A stretch of 64,000 nt of DNA, taken from NCBI GenBank assembly GCA_024138025.1, contig JAMXBD010000014.1:310001-374000 (forward strand), read 5' to 3'. Under the pieces are notes generated by a model, which was not told the DNA's origin, did no database searches, and saw nothing but the letters and a program-made list of their open reading frames with translations. Both the position numbers and the translations under genes were made by a program. Shown here in pieces: positions 38,072 to 49,251 of this stretch. The first letter of the stretch is position 1, and every line of letters begins with the position of its first letter. This DNA is from Combretum micranthum. Its lineage: Eukaryota; Streptophyta; Magnoliopsida; Myrtales; Combretaceae.

Positions 38072-38360
38072 CATCTAATGGCTATTCTCAACAGTCATCT
38101 TTGTCCATCAAGTGGCTCTTCTCAGCAACCATCCATCATCCATCAAGTAACTTTTCTCAGTAGCCATCTTCCATCTGTCAAGACCAAGCAATTAGTCATC
38201 TCAACCATCTAGTGGCTTTTCTCAACAGCTATCCATCATCCAATAAACAACTTTGTGTTAGTATCCATCCATCATCCATCAAGTGGCTTTTCTAAATAGC
38301 CATCCGTCATCAATCAAGTAGCTTTTCTCAGCAGCCATTTGCCATTCATCAAACTTATAG
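38072..38360. repeat. Degenerate tandem repeat (about 36-bp unit, about eight copies) just upstream of the PMD frame
   Basis: Units follow 'catccatcatccatcaagtggcttttctcagcagc' with deletions and substitutions, ending about 25 bases before the first ATG of the PMD frame (38386). The array could be the 5' leader or promoter of that frame, or a tandem region of the surrounding retroelement. Confidence 0.75.
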
Positions 38361-38385
38361 CTAACTCAGTGCTATAAAATTCCCA

Positions 38386-41300
38386 GTGATGGCATTGTGG
38401 ATCACAAACACCATCAACCAAAAGGACTTATTGTTGCGAAACAGTCAACCTCCTCCAATTCCGTCTCCTCGCAACAATTGGATTGATCAGACAGTTTCTG
38501 AAGATTTATTCTGGAGGAGGATCAAGAAGAGAGATACCTGTGGATCGAAGCGTTCTAACAACTCCTATCACTTTATCAAGCTTGAGCCAAATCCAGCTAA
38601 GAGAGAAGTCATTGCAGCAAACTCAGTGCTGCGATTCTTGAATGAAAGAAAGGAGCTACCACTGTCTTATACCCAATTTTTTTTACCAAGACAAGTGATC
38701 CCAAAATGGGCAAGACATGTCTATGAGGATCTTGAGCATAAGGACACACTAAGATGTACCAAAGTATATCGCACCATCGATATTACCACATAGTTTAGTT
38801 TTCCTCTAATTGATAATTTGAAGATATGGCGAGTTGTCATCTCACGATGAAGTACCTAGACTCACACCTTTATTACATCGTGGGGAGAGTTCACACCCGC
38901 ACTCGAGGATGTGTTCATGCTGTTAAGGCTTTATGAATTTAGGAAGAATGACATCACCACCCTTTTCGCTTTGCAAGAGGAGCAAGATATTCAAGCTATG
39001 CTTGTAGCTGCATTAAAAGCAAGTAAAGTCGAAGAAAAAAAGTCCATCTTCACTTCCTTGATTGAGAATTTTTTTAACAATAGAACTGAGGATAGAGCCA
39101 TAGTTTCAAAGCCACATCCCAAGCATGTGTGAGCATTAACATTCCTTGCATAAGCATGTAACTTTATTACTCGCCTCTTTTTCCTTCTTACTAATTCCTT
39201 TTTTTTTTTCTGTAGCTATGACCTTTTGGCATTTGTGGCATTATGGCTATCAGCATACGTTTTTCCTTGTAGGCTATTAGAACGAGTGAACCCATAGCTA
39301 TTCTTGTTAGCCATTAGTATAGCGAAAGCCCAACGCTTTGCTTTAATGCCTTTTTACTTAGGTTCTTTCTATTGGCACTTGGATTTGTATCATCATGCAT
39401 CAATCTACTCAAAAGGGCATTACATTGTGTATTCTCATGCAGACTTGGTGTTTTTATAGCTCTTCCTCTATGAGTGGTTTTGAGCATACACATCTTTCCC
39501 TAATACTTAACATAATTCCCAGCTAAAAGATCCTAGGGTAGTGGCCATGTTAAAGAGACGGCCTGTGAAACTTTTATCAAATGTCATTGACAAAGCTAAT
39601 GAGTTTACATTTCGACCTTATGTGAAGAGAATAGCTGGTTGTGAAGATTGTTGCAAATTTTACCCCTCAAAATTAGATGTCTTCGTGACATTGATAGACA
39701 ATCGTGAAAGTTTGGATTCCTATGATGCGGGGTTTATCATGTGGTATACCCCAGGGTATTTGCCATCACTACAAGATAGCAAGAACTTTGTTGGTACTTT
39801 TCTAGAGTAGAGAGTGATGGTATACTCACCCTATAAAGTCACTCGTCAGTTTGGTTTCGATTGGGGATTACCTCGGTTGATTCCTCTATCAGACGACTTT
39901 AGTCACTGCTGTAAATCACTTTCTCCTGAACATAGTAATTTGATATACCTACATGTACGACATCTATTCTTTCCTTCTATCAATCGCATAGGAGTGCCTA
40001 CAACCAGTTGGTTAACTTACCAGATGTGCTGCCTAGAAAGTTTTAGAGGCACCTAATATCTACAAGTATGAGTTTTACCTCCATCTTCCATCAAAACACG
40101 TGATTCTTAATGTCACACCCTAAAGCTTCAACACCATATGTAAGGCGTCTATCACAACAATAGGACACACGGGTGGAATGTGTAGTTCGGGATAGTAAAT
40201 ACAGTATACAAGCAATCTAGATAACCATCTAATTTCAACATTATAAGAATATAATCCTTACATCATCTTAGGGGCTTTCCCTCATAAATCTCCAAACAAC
40301 CATAATATCATCTTAATCTTTCACATAAGGAAATGATACTAACTATAAAAGATATTTAAGGATATTTAGCCTAAGATCTTCAAAGGATTTCCAAAAGCTC
40401 CCCAAACATAATCCCACTCGAGTATATGAAGTCCTCGGGCATAAGAGATCTTGGTCATGTTACAACAAAAGTCTATCGGAGTATAAGCATAACTAGCTTA
40501 GTGAGAATATTCCTGAATCAACATACTCATATGAATAATTTCAAACAAGTTATTAAACAAGCATATGAATGCATAAGCAAGTGAACAAGCAATACATATG
40601 ATCTACCGGAAATCATATGTTTTGAATGGATTTACTCCTCCATTCAGAGGTTAGGTGTTTCAGGCTCTTTAAAACCCATCTTTGAAATCCAACTTATGTA
40701 GTTTATTTCTGGCTCCTATTCGCCCATCTTGAAATAGTTCTTTCTGGCTCCTATTCGCCCATCTTTGCAGACTTATGGCTCCTACAAACCCCACTACTAT
40801 ACTTGATGGGACATCTAATGATTCCCAGGCTAAGTTAAAAAGTCATGCCTCTTATGATAAAATGAAGACAACTCGGGATCCTCAGGCCAACACAAGGGTG
40901 GATGATTCCAAAGCTAAACTGAAAATGATCCATCAATAGACCTCTTTTCCAAATGCTAATCAAGTTAAGTGTGCTTGCATTCGCGAGGTATCATACTAAT
41001 GTAGCTCTATTCATATTTCATGTTGATTTTCTTTTTTTTTTTTAATTATTATACTAATGCAACTTCCCTTTTTTTTTTTGTACGTGGTAAAAGATACCGG
41101 CTTGACTTATCAACCAGATAACAATATCATTGATATTTGCACTCCTCTCAACAACACCATCACATATCCCTTTCCTCAATTGTATGGAAATCATGAGGAA
41201 TTCCATTCCGAAAGGCATCATGCACCAGTCATATTAGTGAATGAAGATGATGAAAATACAAACCCATCTAGTAGTGAAAGTACATACAATCTTGTTAATA

Positions 41301-42130
41301 ACAAGGAGGAAGCTTCCTTAGCAAGTGAGGATGAAACACTTGATAATGCAGAGATTGTTAGCAAGCCTAGTGAGATGAAGCAACATGAGATGGATGAAGG
41401 GAATCTCGACTCAGTACCTATTGATGGGCCTGAGAATGAGACATGCGTTGATGCTCTGCTTCTAGTAAGAATCGATGATAGTGAAGCGAATGCTACATCT
41501 ATTAATGCTTCACAGCACTTCTCCCCATCTGATGAGGTTCCTCTACTTGCCATATCCCTTACCCATGATACCTCTTTTTCTAATGTCCCTCCTCTTGCAG
41601 TTATTGGCATATCATTATAACATGAGATAGCAACTCCTAACATAAGAGTAACCACCAATGAGATTGCTTCTTTCCATAGATCCAATATGCCCTCTCATCT
41701 TGTAGAGTCATTAGAATGGTTGTATTCCATAGAGGGAGAAATCTGGGCAATGTGCTTTGTTTTAGGCACGAATGTTGCTAATGTCATGCTAATCTTGTTG
41801 GGGCAAGCCATTCAGCTTCTTAACAGGCCATGGGATTCATTGTCAACTAAAGAGCTTGAGTTGTTGATAAAGGGGATTACTGGGGCTTGTGGCCTCAATT
41901 TCTAAGTTCGGAGTTTAGAGCATGTTGCTGGTAAAGCCCAAAGAATGTTGACTTGCTATGCAATTGTACAAAGACGTAACAAGTTGAGAGCTGAACTTGA
42001 GAAGGCGGAGTCTGAGATAAAAAGACTTCTTAGTAATGGGCACATTTCTGCAATTATAAAGTCAGACATTGGTCCTAAAGTTGATGATTGGCTTCCTATA
42101 CCAACATATGATCTTTGGTATTTTTTTTAG
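38386..42130 (+). pseudogene. Plant mobile domain (PMD)-like protein gene, decaying
   Basis: The start at 38386 opens a 135-codon segment. The same frame resumes past three stops (38791, 38848, 38857) with 'THTFITSWGEFTPALEDV', the conserved PMD signature, at 38860-38913. A block at 39541-40056 has 'FRPYVKRIAGCEDCCKFY', 'YKVTRQFGFDWGLP' and 'GVPTTSWLTYQ', as in the C-terminal half of PMD proteins. After a frameshift near 40050 and an LTR insertion (40111-40771), the first frame is open again from 40775. From 41057 to 42130 it is broken by only two TAA codons (41618, 41903). That part is acidic and Ser/Thr-rich, then has a coiled-coil-like segment (about 41965-42040). PMD proteins (MAIN/MAIL relatives) are nuclear; related domains also occur in transposons. 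39133-39540 may be an intron. It lies tail-to-tail with the gypsy pol relic. Confidence 0.72.
40111..40771. mobile_element. Solo-LTR-like insertion in the PMD frame
   Basis: Begins TGTCACACCC, a start common to plant gypsy LTRs, exactly where the PMD coding similarity ('YLHLPSKHVIL') stops. Coding text resumes just after 40771. The flanks read cttaa on the left and cttat on the right (40772-40776), a possible 5-bp duplication, but the right end does not show a clean CA. It contains a doublet of 'ttctggctcctattcgccc' (about 40707 and 40741). No internal domain or second LTR is nearby. Confidence 0.55.
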
Positions 42131-42768
42131 CACTTTATATTAAAAAAACATTTAGATTTGGAATGAATAGTATTTATATTTCTTTGTTCACTTCATTATG
42201 CTTGTATTGCTTCTTTTTTTTTTTTATTCGTTGTGCGCTTATAAGTTACTATATTCACTAAGTAGCAATAATAATCACTATTCATGAGGAAACAAAATTA
42301 AGCTTGCAAGGCCATCATCTAAGCCTTTTAGTAGGTACATGCGCATCAAAGAGTGTTTTTCACATGCTAGAAGTGAACCATTACAGCACGTTCGTTTGCA
42401 TTAAAGCGACGGTAATGATATACATTACCCTAGTTAAGAAAGATACGCATATAGATCAATTAAGGGGGTATTACCCACTACTTAACTATTGATCTCGCAA
42501 ATATATGATCATGTCATATTTTTAAATCAAAGAGTTTATTAACATCACGTACTTAGAACTTTTTTTTTTTTAAGCAGCACTGATGCTTAATTTATTTACT
42601 ACATTAATGCATTATGTGTTAAATGTGTGCTAAGGAGATGAATCTTTAACTTTGCAGCAACATAAAATATTGATAAGAAAATCATAAGAAAAATGAGCTC
42701 ACATGACTTGAGCTATTTATTTCAATAATATGACTAGAAGTACATCATGTTTTCACAGATGAAACTTC
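42131..42768. other. Gap between the PMD frame and the gypsy pol, no gene seen
   Basis: AT-rich, with poly-T tracts at about 42212 and 42560. A 62-codon frame at 42304-42492 is unrecognised. If the two neighbours are one element, this is the space between convergent genes. Confidence 0.4.
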
Positions 42769-44992
42769 TTAATATATTGAAAGTTCACAGGAGCAGTCGT
42801 AGAATTTGTTTTTTTGATTTTGAAGTTTACAACAACCAATTTCATGAACTTCGTCAACAACGAAAGGTCCTTCCCACTTTGGTGTAAACTTCGATGCTAG
42901 AATCCCTTGACATACATGATCTGGAGCATGGAGAAAAACATCTCCTTGTTGAAAAGATTGTTTTTGAACAAGTCAATCATAAGCAATGCTTACGCGATAT
43001 TGATAATTAGTGAGGTTACACTTGGCCGTGTCACGCCGCTCATCTAGTCCTTTTAAGTTCATTATTCGTAAAACGTCTGGCTCGAACTCTGCATTAATAG
43101 CTAAGCGCACAAACAAAATCAACACTTCTATTGGCAATGTTTCTTCAGCTCCGTAAACTAATGAGAAAGGTGTTGCTTGTGTCGGTCTTCGCTTAGAAGT
43201 CCTATAAGCCTAAAGAGCGAGTGGTAATTTACTATGCCACTCCTTGTGATTGTCATGTACCATGTAGCTAAACACATTCAATAGGCTTTTGTTTGTGGCT
43301 TTTGCTTGGCCATTTCCTTTGGGGTAGTATGGTGTGGACTTAACATGATCAACATTATATGAAGTGAGCAACTGTCGTATATGAGAGTTGATGAAAGGGA
43401 TTCCATTATTGGATAGTATGCGCTTAAGATGCCGAATTTGCATATAATATATTCCTTCATTAAGCTTACCACTGTTGGTCATGTTGCCTTTTTCAATGGA
43501 GTTGCCTCTACCCACTTAGTGAAGCACTCAATTCCTACCAAAATCCAGATGCAACCTTTAGAAGGTGGGTGTATGGGGCCAATTAGATCAAATGCCCAAG
43601 TATGGAATGGCCAAAGAGTACTCAAACTATGAACTGCAATTGCGGGGGCATGGATCGCATCATCGCATTGTTGACAAACAACACACTTTTTGGCAAAGTT
43701 GAAAGGGCTGCTTCCATTGTTGGCTAATAGTACCCCACATTGAGCTAGTGGTAATATAAATTTCTTCCTCCTTGATGTTTCCCACAGTCTCCAGCATGTA
43801 CGTTAGATAATATTATCTCTGTCTTAGGAGATGCTATACATCTAAGAGGTTTTCCCATGAATGATACCTTGTATAACTCTCCTTCGTGCATGAGGTATTT
43901 TCTCTTCTTCCTTTTCACAAGTTTGGCATCTCTGCTATTGGTTGGTAAGACATTATTCTTTATATAATCGATGTATGGACGCTGCCAATCCCTAGTAGTA
44001 GTAATGAAATTGCATTCCCTTTCATCTGGCAATTCAACACAATTAGGATAGCGTGCTTGTACCTGAGATGCATCTTTGGACATAGAGGGCCAGTAGTACC
44101 ATGTGCGTTGGATGCGGCAATATAAAGCTGGACCCTCTTCTCCACACCATACTTTGTGGTATTTATTCAATGTGTGGTAGGCTTCCTTCATGCCAATACA
44201 ACGGGAGAAGATACCTTTTGAGCCTTTATAGTATAATATGCTATTGATATTAACAAAGTTTTTCAATATGGTAATAGAAGCAGCACTAGGGTGCGCTAAC
44301 TGTTCCCTGATTGGTGTGCACCAATCTCCATGCACTCCTTCTTCCTTTTCAATGAGCTAGACTATTGTACATGGAATGGATTCCTTAACCACTCGAATAT
44401 CCAAGCTGTTATCATTGTTTTGGCTTGGAACTTTAGATGCTAATGTTGTCAATGCGTCAGCATATCTATTGATAGATCGGGTTGTGTGTTCATACCACAC
44501 TGACTGGAATTTGCTCACTAGGCCTATACTATAGACCGATAAGGCGCAAGTGCAGGTTTTTTGATGCCATACTCACCACTGAATTATTTAATTATCAAGT
44601 TAGAGTCACCAAGAATGCATATGTGTTTCACTCCAATTTCTTGGGCAGCAATTAAGGTAAGCAATAAGGCTTCATATTCAACAGCATTGTTGGTACATGG
44701 AAAGTCAAGCCTAAAGGCTAGAGGTATCCCATGACCATCAGGAGTGGTAAGTACGACTCTTACCCCCCATATGTTTCTTCCTGCAGAGCCATCAAACTAG
44801 ATTAACCATTCTCCATCTGTTTTAACCATTAAACAATCTTCATGAAACTCTACGGGTATGGCATCGATGGTCGTTGCCTCATGCACATTAGGAAATTGTG
44901 CCATAAGTCAGCCAAAGCTTGTGATTTGATCGCTTTGGGAGATTTATAGTGATGTCAAATTCTTCGAAGAGGAGTAACCACTTAGCAATCCG
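42769..44992 (-). pseudogene. Ty3/gypsy pol relic (end of RNase H, extra RNase H, integrase), probably Tat lineage
   Basis: Reading leftwards from 44992, 'RIAKWLLLFEEFDI' is the end of the ordinary gypsy RNase H. Next comes 'FPCTNNAVEYEALL' and 'LGDSNLIIK' (about 44710-44590), the signature of the additional RNase H that marks the plant Tat lineage. The integrase zinc-binding part (44335-43745) includes 'LRCIASPKTEIILSNVHAGD' and 'GKHQGGRN'. The integrase core end follows (43515-43210, 'LLTSYNVDHVKSTPYYPKGN'), then a C-terminal tail to a TAA at 42769. The second catalytic Asp ('SDNG') reads SNNG and the catalytic Glu ('NGQAE') reads NGQAK, so the integrase is dead. Reverse transcriptase, protease and gag are missing; the relic is cut at 44992. 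Confidence 0.85.
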
Positions 44993-45235
44993 AAAAATAA
45001 CTAACTAGAATCAACAACAAATAATAAACAAAAAAAATTATTTCTGGAGGAGCCAGGTTGGAACCGCCGGTTTCGGGTCTGGAATAGTGGTTCCAGACCT
45101 GGTAGAACCGTCGATTCATTTTGGACGAACCAGCAGGTTCTTTGGCGGTTCTCAAATACGGAACCACTGGTGACTATTCGGGGTGGTTCGTGGTTCAGAA
45201 CCGCCCGGTACCGATATCAAGACAAATCTAAAAAA
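44993..45235. mobile_element. hAT-like nonautonomous fragment (GGTTC-rich)
   Basis: Dense 'gaaccg', 'ggttc' and 'ccagacctgg' words, including the hairpin 'gtctggaa...ttccagac' (about 45078-45099), resemble the interior of plant hAT elements rich in GGTTC. It sits exactly where the gypsy pol is cut. No target duplication was found. A similar word set is at 62930-63140. Confidence 0.4.
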
Positions 45236-46960
45236 TTGACATTCTTCTTGAAGATAAACAAATACAATCACCCTTACCTATTTGAAAAAACTCTCGTTAT
45301 CTTAATATATTATCTAAAGAACTGATAAATAAATGGTTAATGGGAGGCTAATCACTAGAATGCTAGCACCCCAAAAGGTCACAGGTAAGATTAGAATAAG
45401 GAACCTCAACTTACTAAGATTGGGCTATATTGTCCAAAATTTCCTGTGAGATGAACGTTCTGCCCTTCATAATAATCATGTCATGGCCTACAGCCCAATC
45501 CAAGGATCCATGGAGCAGTTTTTTCTTTTTTTGGCGAAGATCCATGGAGCAGTTTACATCACCAATAAACGACAGGCTTGGTGTAAGCAAGTATATTCTA
45601 CGTTAGGCCTTTTCACTCTTTTTTTCCGTTAGCTAATGTCTATCATAGTCAGAAACGGACGTGAAGTTATATGATTGGAATCCAGATCTTTAGTTAGGTT
45701 AATACAAAATGCGTCTGCGTGAACGGTGTGCATAAATTGGTTTGGTTTGATTTTCACTAAAAACCGAGTCAAACCATAACGATTTGATTTAGAGTAGAAA
45801 TTTTTTAAACAACTAAATAATAGTTAGGTTCTATACATATTACAAATTAAATCAAAATTCTAATTGGAAAAAAAATTCTAATATTTTACATTTGTATGAA
45901 TATTCAAATATTAAAATCACTCCACAAAATTCATATTGCAAATCTCAATAAAATGCTTCATAAATCCATCACATTTATAATCAATAGTCTTTTATAAAAT
46001 TATTAAGCCACCAATCAGTTATCCACTAACAAAATACACTCGGTAACTATAATACACAGTAAACAATAATTTACAATTCTCTAAAAAATCATCTAGTCAA
46101 TTATCTACTAACATATTTGCCAAAAGAAAAAAAATCACCTACTAACAAAAGTCATTTATGTATAAAAATGATTTGCTAATAAAATAAAATGAACAATTAA
46201 TACATTATAAGAGTTATAACTAATTAACGAAATCCATACTCCATATAATTCAAATGATTAAAAAAAAAACATTAAGTTACTAATGGAAGAATATATCTTA
46301 AAACTAGAAATCAATTTTTAAAAAGGAACAAGTTAATATTAATCAATATTCATCATATAATAAATATCATAATAAAATCATAAGAATATATACGAACTTT
46401 AATCAAATCATCATAACAAAATTTATAGTTACAAGTAAAATATTTTTATAAGATAAATTATACAAGAAGGTCACAACGTTTTGGGATAAGTTCATTTTAA
46501 GTCATAACATTTCGAAAAGTTCAAAAGAGGTCACAACGTTTGAAAAAGTATCTTTAAAGATTTAATTAAGTATTTCTCCTAATTATACATGCTAGAGCCT
46601 TAAAAGAAGGATTTCTTGAGTTTTTATTTAATATTTCTCCTGTTGATACGTACTAAGCGTGATCTTAATGGACCCACTTCTCTAAATGTTGTGACTTAAA
46701 ATGAACTTACTCACTAAACATTGTAATCTCTTTTAAATTTTTCGTAACGTTGTGACCTAAAATAAACAAACGTTATGATCTTCTAGTGTAATTTAATCTA
46801 TTATTGTATTTTTGTAAAATGTTTTGGCTCAATTTTATAAATATGTTTGGTTTATCCCTCCAAACTAACTATAAATTCATGGATTTGTTTAGTTTAAGAA
46901 TTTTCTAAGCCAAATTTATTGAAAAGTCACATTTTCGGTTGGGTTTGATTTAGTTACATA
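45236..46960 (+). repeat. Duplicated block, copy 1 (contains a truncated hAT and a MITE)
   Basis: Collinear with 55168-56548. Shared landmarks in order are 'acaaatacaatcacc', 'attgggcta.attgtcca', 'gtgagatgaacgttctg', 'cccaatccaaggatccatgg', 'ttttccgttagctaatgt' and 'gtgaagttatatgattgga'. A hAT then starts (here after tctgcgtg, 45714-45721). This copy carries an extra 338-bp MITE and is cut at about 46950-46960, where LTR copy A begins. Confidence 0.85.
46456..46793. mobile_element. Foldback MITE inserted in duplicated block copy 1
   Basis: It is absent from the other copy of the block, so this is an insertion. The arms are complementary over roughly 90 bases: left has 'acaagaaggtcacaacgttt', and right, on the other strand, has 'actagaagatcataacgttt'. 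It is flanked by TA on both sides (46454-46455, 46794-46795), in keeping with a Tc1/mariner-like or similar origin. Noncoding. Confidence 0.8.
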
Positions 46961-48039
46961 ATATAATAAAGCTCAACTGGTCCCATAAATGTGAGCCCTA
47001 CTATATTACTTTTCACCGATCAAGATAAACGTTACGCCGATACAATTTATCCCATTAGCTACAAGCTGAGCCACTTGTGAATTGCTATTGCATCATGGAA
47101 TACCACTACATTATGGTAAGAGATAGCCTAAGTGCCTTACTACCATGCCCGGCTCCGGATAAGGTTATCACTCCTCGGGTTGAATTAAACGACACAAGCA
47201 CAAGCACAAGCACAAGCACAAGCAACACTCAATTTTTTTATTATCTTTAAGTTTCAATTCATTGTAATATGCAACAACATGTCATTGCATACCTTATACT
47301 ATCCAAATTTCAAATAGAAACAAAAGATAGATCAGAAGTCATCTCAGAAGATAAATCAAATATCCATATTTATCTAAGAATTAAACTTGTATAAGCATTT
47401 AAATTAATTATTTATTTATATTAAACTTATTTTAAAAACCTATTTGATCAAACAATAAGTATAAACCCCACCATGACTGCGAATATCACCCCATCAAGAT
47501 ACGATAGTTATCGTCTATCAAATTATTTCTTTTCTCTTTATTTATAATTATTTATTATGAAAACATCATCATATCATTCACTTTCGAAAATACTCATTTT
47601 TCCTAACAAATAAACATTTGAAATAATATACTCCCTTTACCATTTATGGCTTAGCCAAGCACATCAATCTAAGCCAATCATAAGTTATTAAGCGTATATT
47701 AACTTAATCTTGATCAAAATAATTAGAATCAATCATTTAATTCAATTACTAAGTGAAGTTAATTAAACTAAATCAATCTAATTCATTTTAGCTCACTAAA
47801 GTCTATTTAGCTAAGTTGAACTTTGATTTATTAACTAAGTTTATTTTATATTCAAGATTCATTTTATGAATAAAACTATGTTAAATTTAATTTGTTATTA
47901 AACCTATTAATTCACTTAACTCATTCTTAATTATATAAATTAACCAACATGATATATTAACTATCATTTATCTATTTCATTTTTTTATTTTTATTTTGTT
48001 GGGATTTTTTATGAAGAGCAAGGGCAGATACACAAGCCA

Positions 48040-48440
48040 TGTTTCACCCATGTACATGCATATAAAGAAGCACAACTAAATACATCCAAACGTGTTCCCA
48101 TCGTGTTTTATTCTTGAGTTGAAGAACAGAGAGAAGCACGATGAGATAGGGTGAGTCGTGTTCCTCCCATGTTTCACTTAACTTGTTAAGCACCCAAGAA
48201 TCAGAAAGAAGCATGGTGAGATAGGGAAAACCATGTTCTAGCTGTGTTATTCTAGAGTTATATTTAATAAAAGAAACAGAGAGAAGCACGATTAGACAGG
48301 GAAGTCGTGTTCTAATCATGTTTCTTCTCAAGTAAGGAATACAGAGAGATAGGAAGGTCGTGTACTAGTCGTGCTTCTCCTTCCTGTAGGAAAAATTCAT
48401 GTGTTTTAAGCACAAAGAGAAGCACAATTGAATAGGGCAC
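48040..48440. repeat. Tandem array inside LTR copy A
   Basis: Five to six units of about 65-75 bp recur, each with 'agaagcac.a' and 'cgtgttc..catgtt' words (near 48064, 48132, 48208, 48275 and 48418). Copy B has only about three related, more diverged units with 'cacgg' words at 50380-50570. Confidence 0.65.
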
Positions 48441-49002
48441 CCCATGTCCCCTTCATGCTCTTTGCCCTGACCATTTTATTCAAAAACTTAACCCATTTAA
48501 CTACTTGTTTTGCCTCATTTCAGCATACAACATGTTATAATCAATATACAAGTTATAAACACTATATACATATTTTCACTTCATATTTCATCAAATCATC
48601 TCATCATCTTCTAGTTCTATTTATGCATACACAAGCCTAGGTTTTGACACACATGTTCACATGTTACAAGTTTACAAGTTTGTTCTAAATTCCTACTTAT
48701 ATCTAGTTTAAGACATCATATACATGTACAAACAACTATCAAAACAAAAAAAAAGAACAACTTACATATTTAGCAACTCAAGCATCTTGGTCTACTCTAC
48801 CACTACTACTTTTAAGTTGTTAAAGCTTCTCCAAACATAATTCCTACTTCCTATCTTCTTTTCTAACATTGATTTCTCTTCTAGTCTTCTTAAAATTTGA
48901 GATTTGGAGTTGTTTTTTGGGAGAAGGAAGAGAGAAAAAGAAGAGAAGAGAAGGGAGAAACAAGAAAAACGAAAAGAAAAAAGGAAGGAAAAGAAAAGTA
49001 GA

Positions 49003-49020
49003 GGGGGGGGGGGGGGGGGG
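49003..49020. repeat. G18 homopolymer in a purine tract
   Basis: An uninterrupted run of 18 G lies inside a purine-only stretch (about 48915-49045). The matching position in LTR copy B is a CT tract (49780-49813) on the other strand. Confidence 0.9.
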
Positions 49021-49251
49021 AAGGGAAGAAAAAGGAAAGGATAAAGTTTTAAAGACATTTTTAAGGTAAGGATATTAGGTTTAAAACTTGTTGATAATTA
49101 TTTTAAGTAGGGGTGGGTGCGATATGGTTCAATTCGGTCTGATTTGCTTTCCGAACCGAACCGAAAATTACAATTCGATTATTTTTACAAAATTGAATAT
49201 ATCGATACGATTCGATTCGCTAATTTTTCGAATCTAAAAGAACAGTTCGGT

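Noticed and set aside
41218..41685. 155-codon open frame antisense to the PMD C-terminal region
   Set aside because: Its Ser/Leu-rich text is the mirror of the acidic Ser/Glu-rich plus-strand frame, which is better supported by a constant phase over kilobases.
48792..49069. Opposed open frames, one Ser/Phe-rich and one Lys/Arg/Gly-rich
   Set aside because: Both come from a purine/pyrimidine tract inside LTR copy A.
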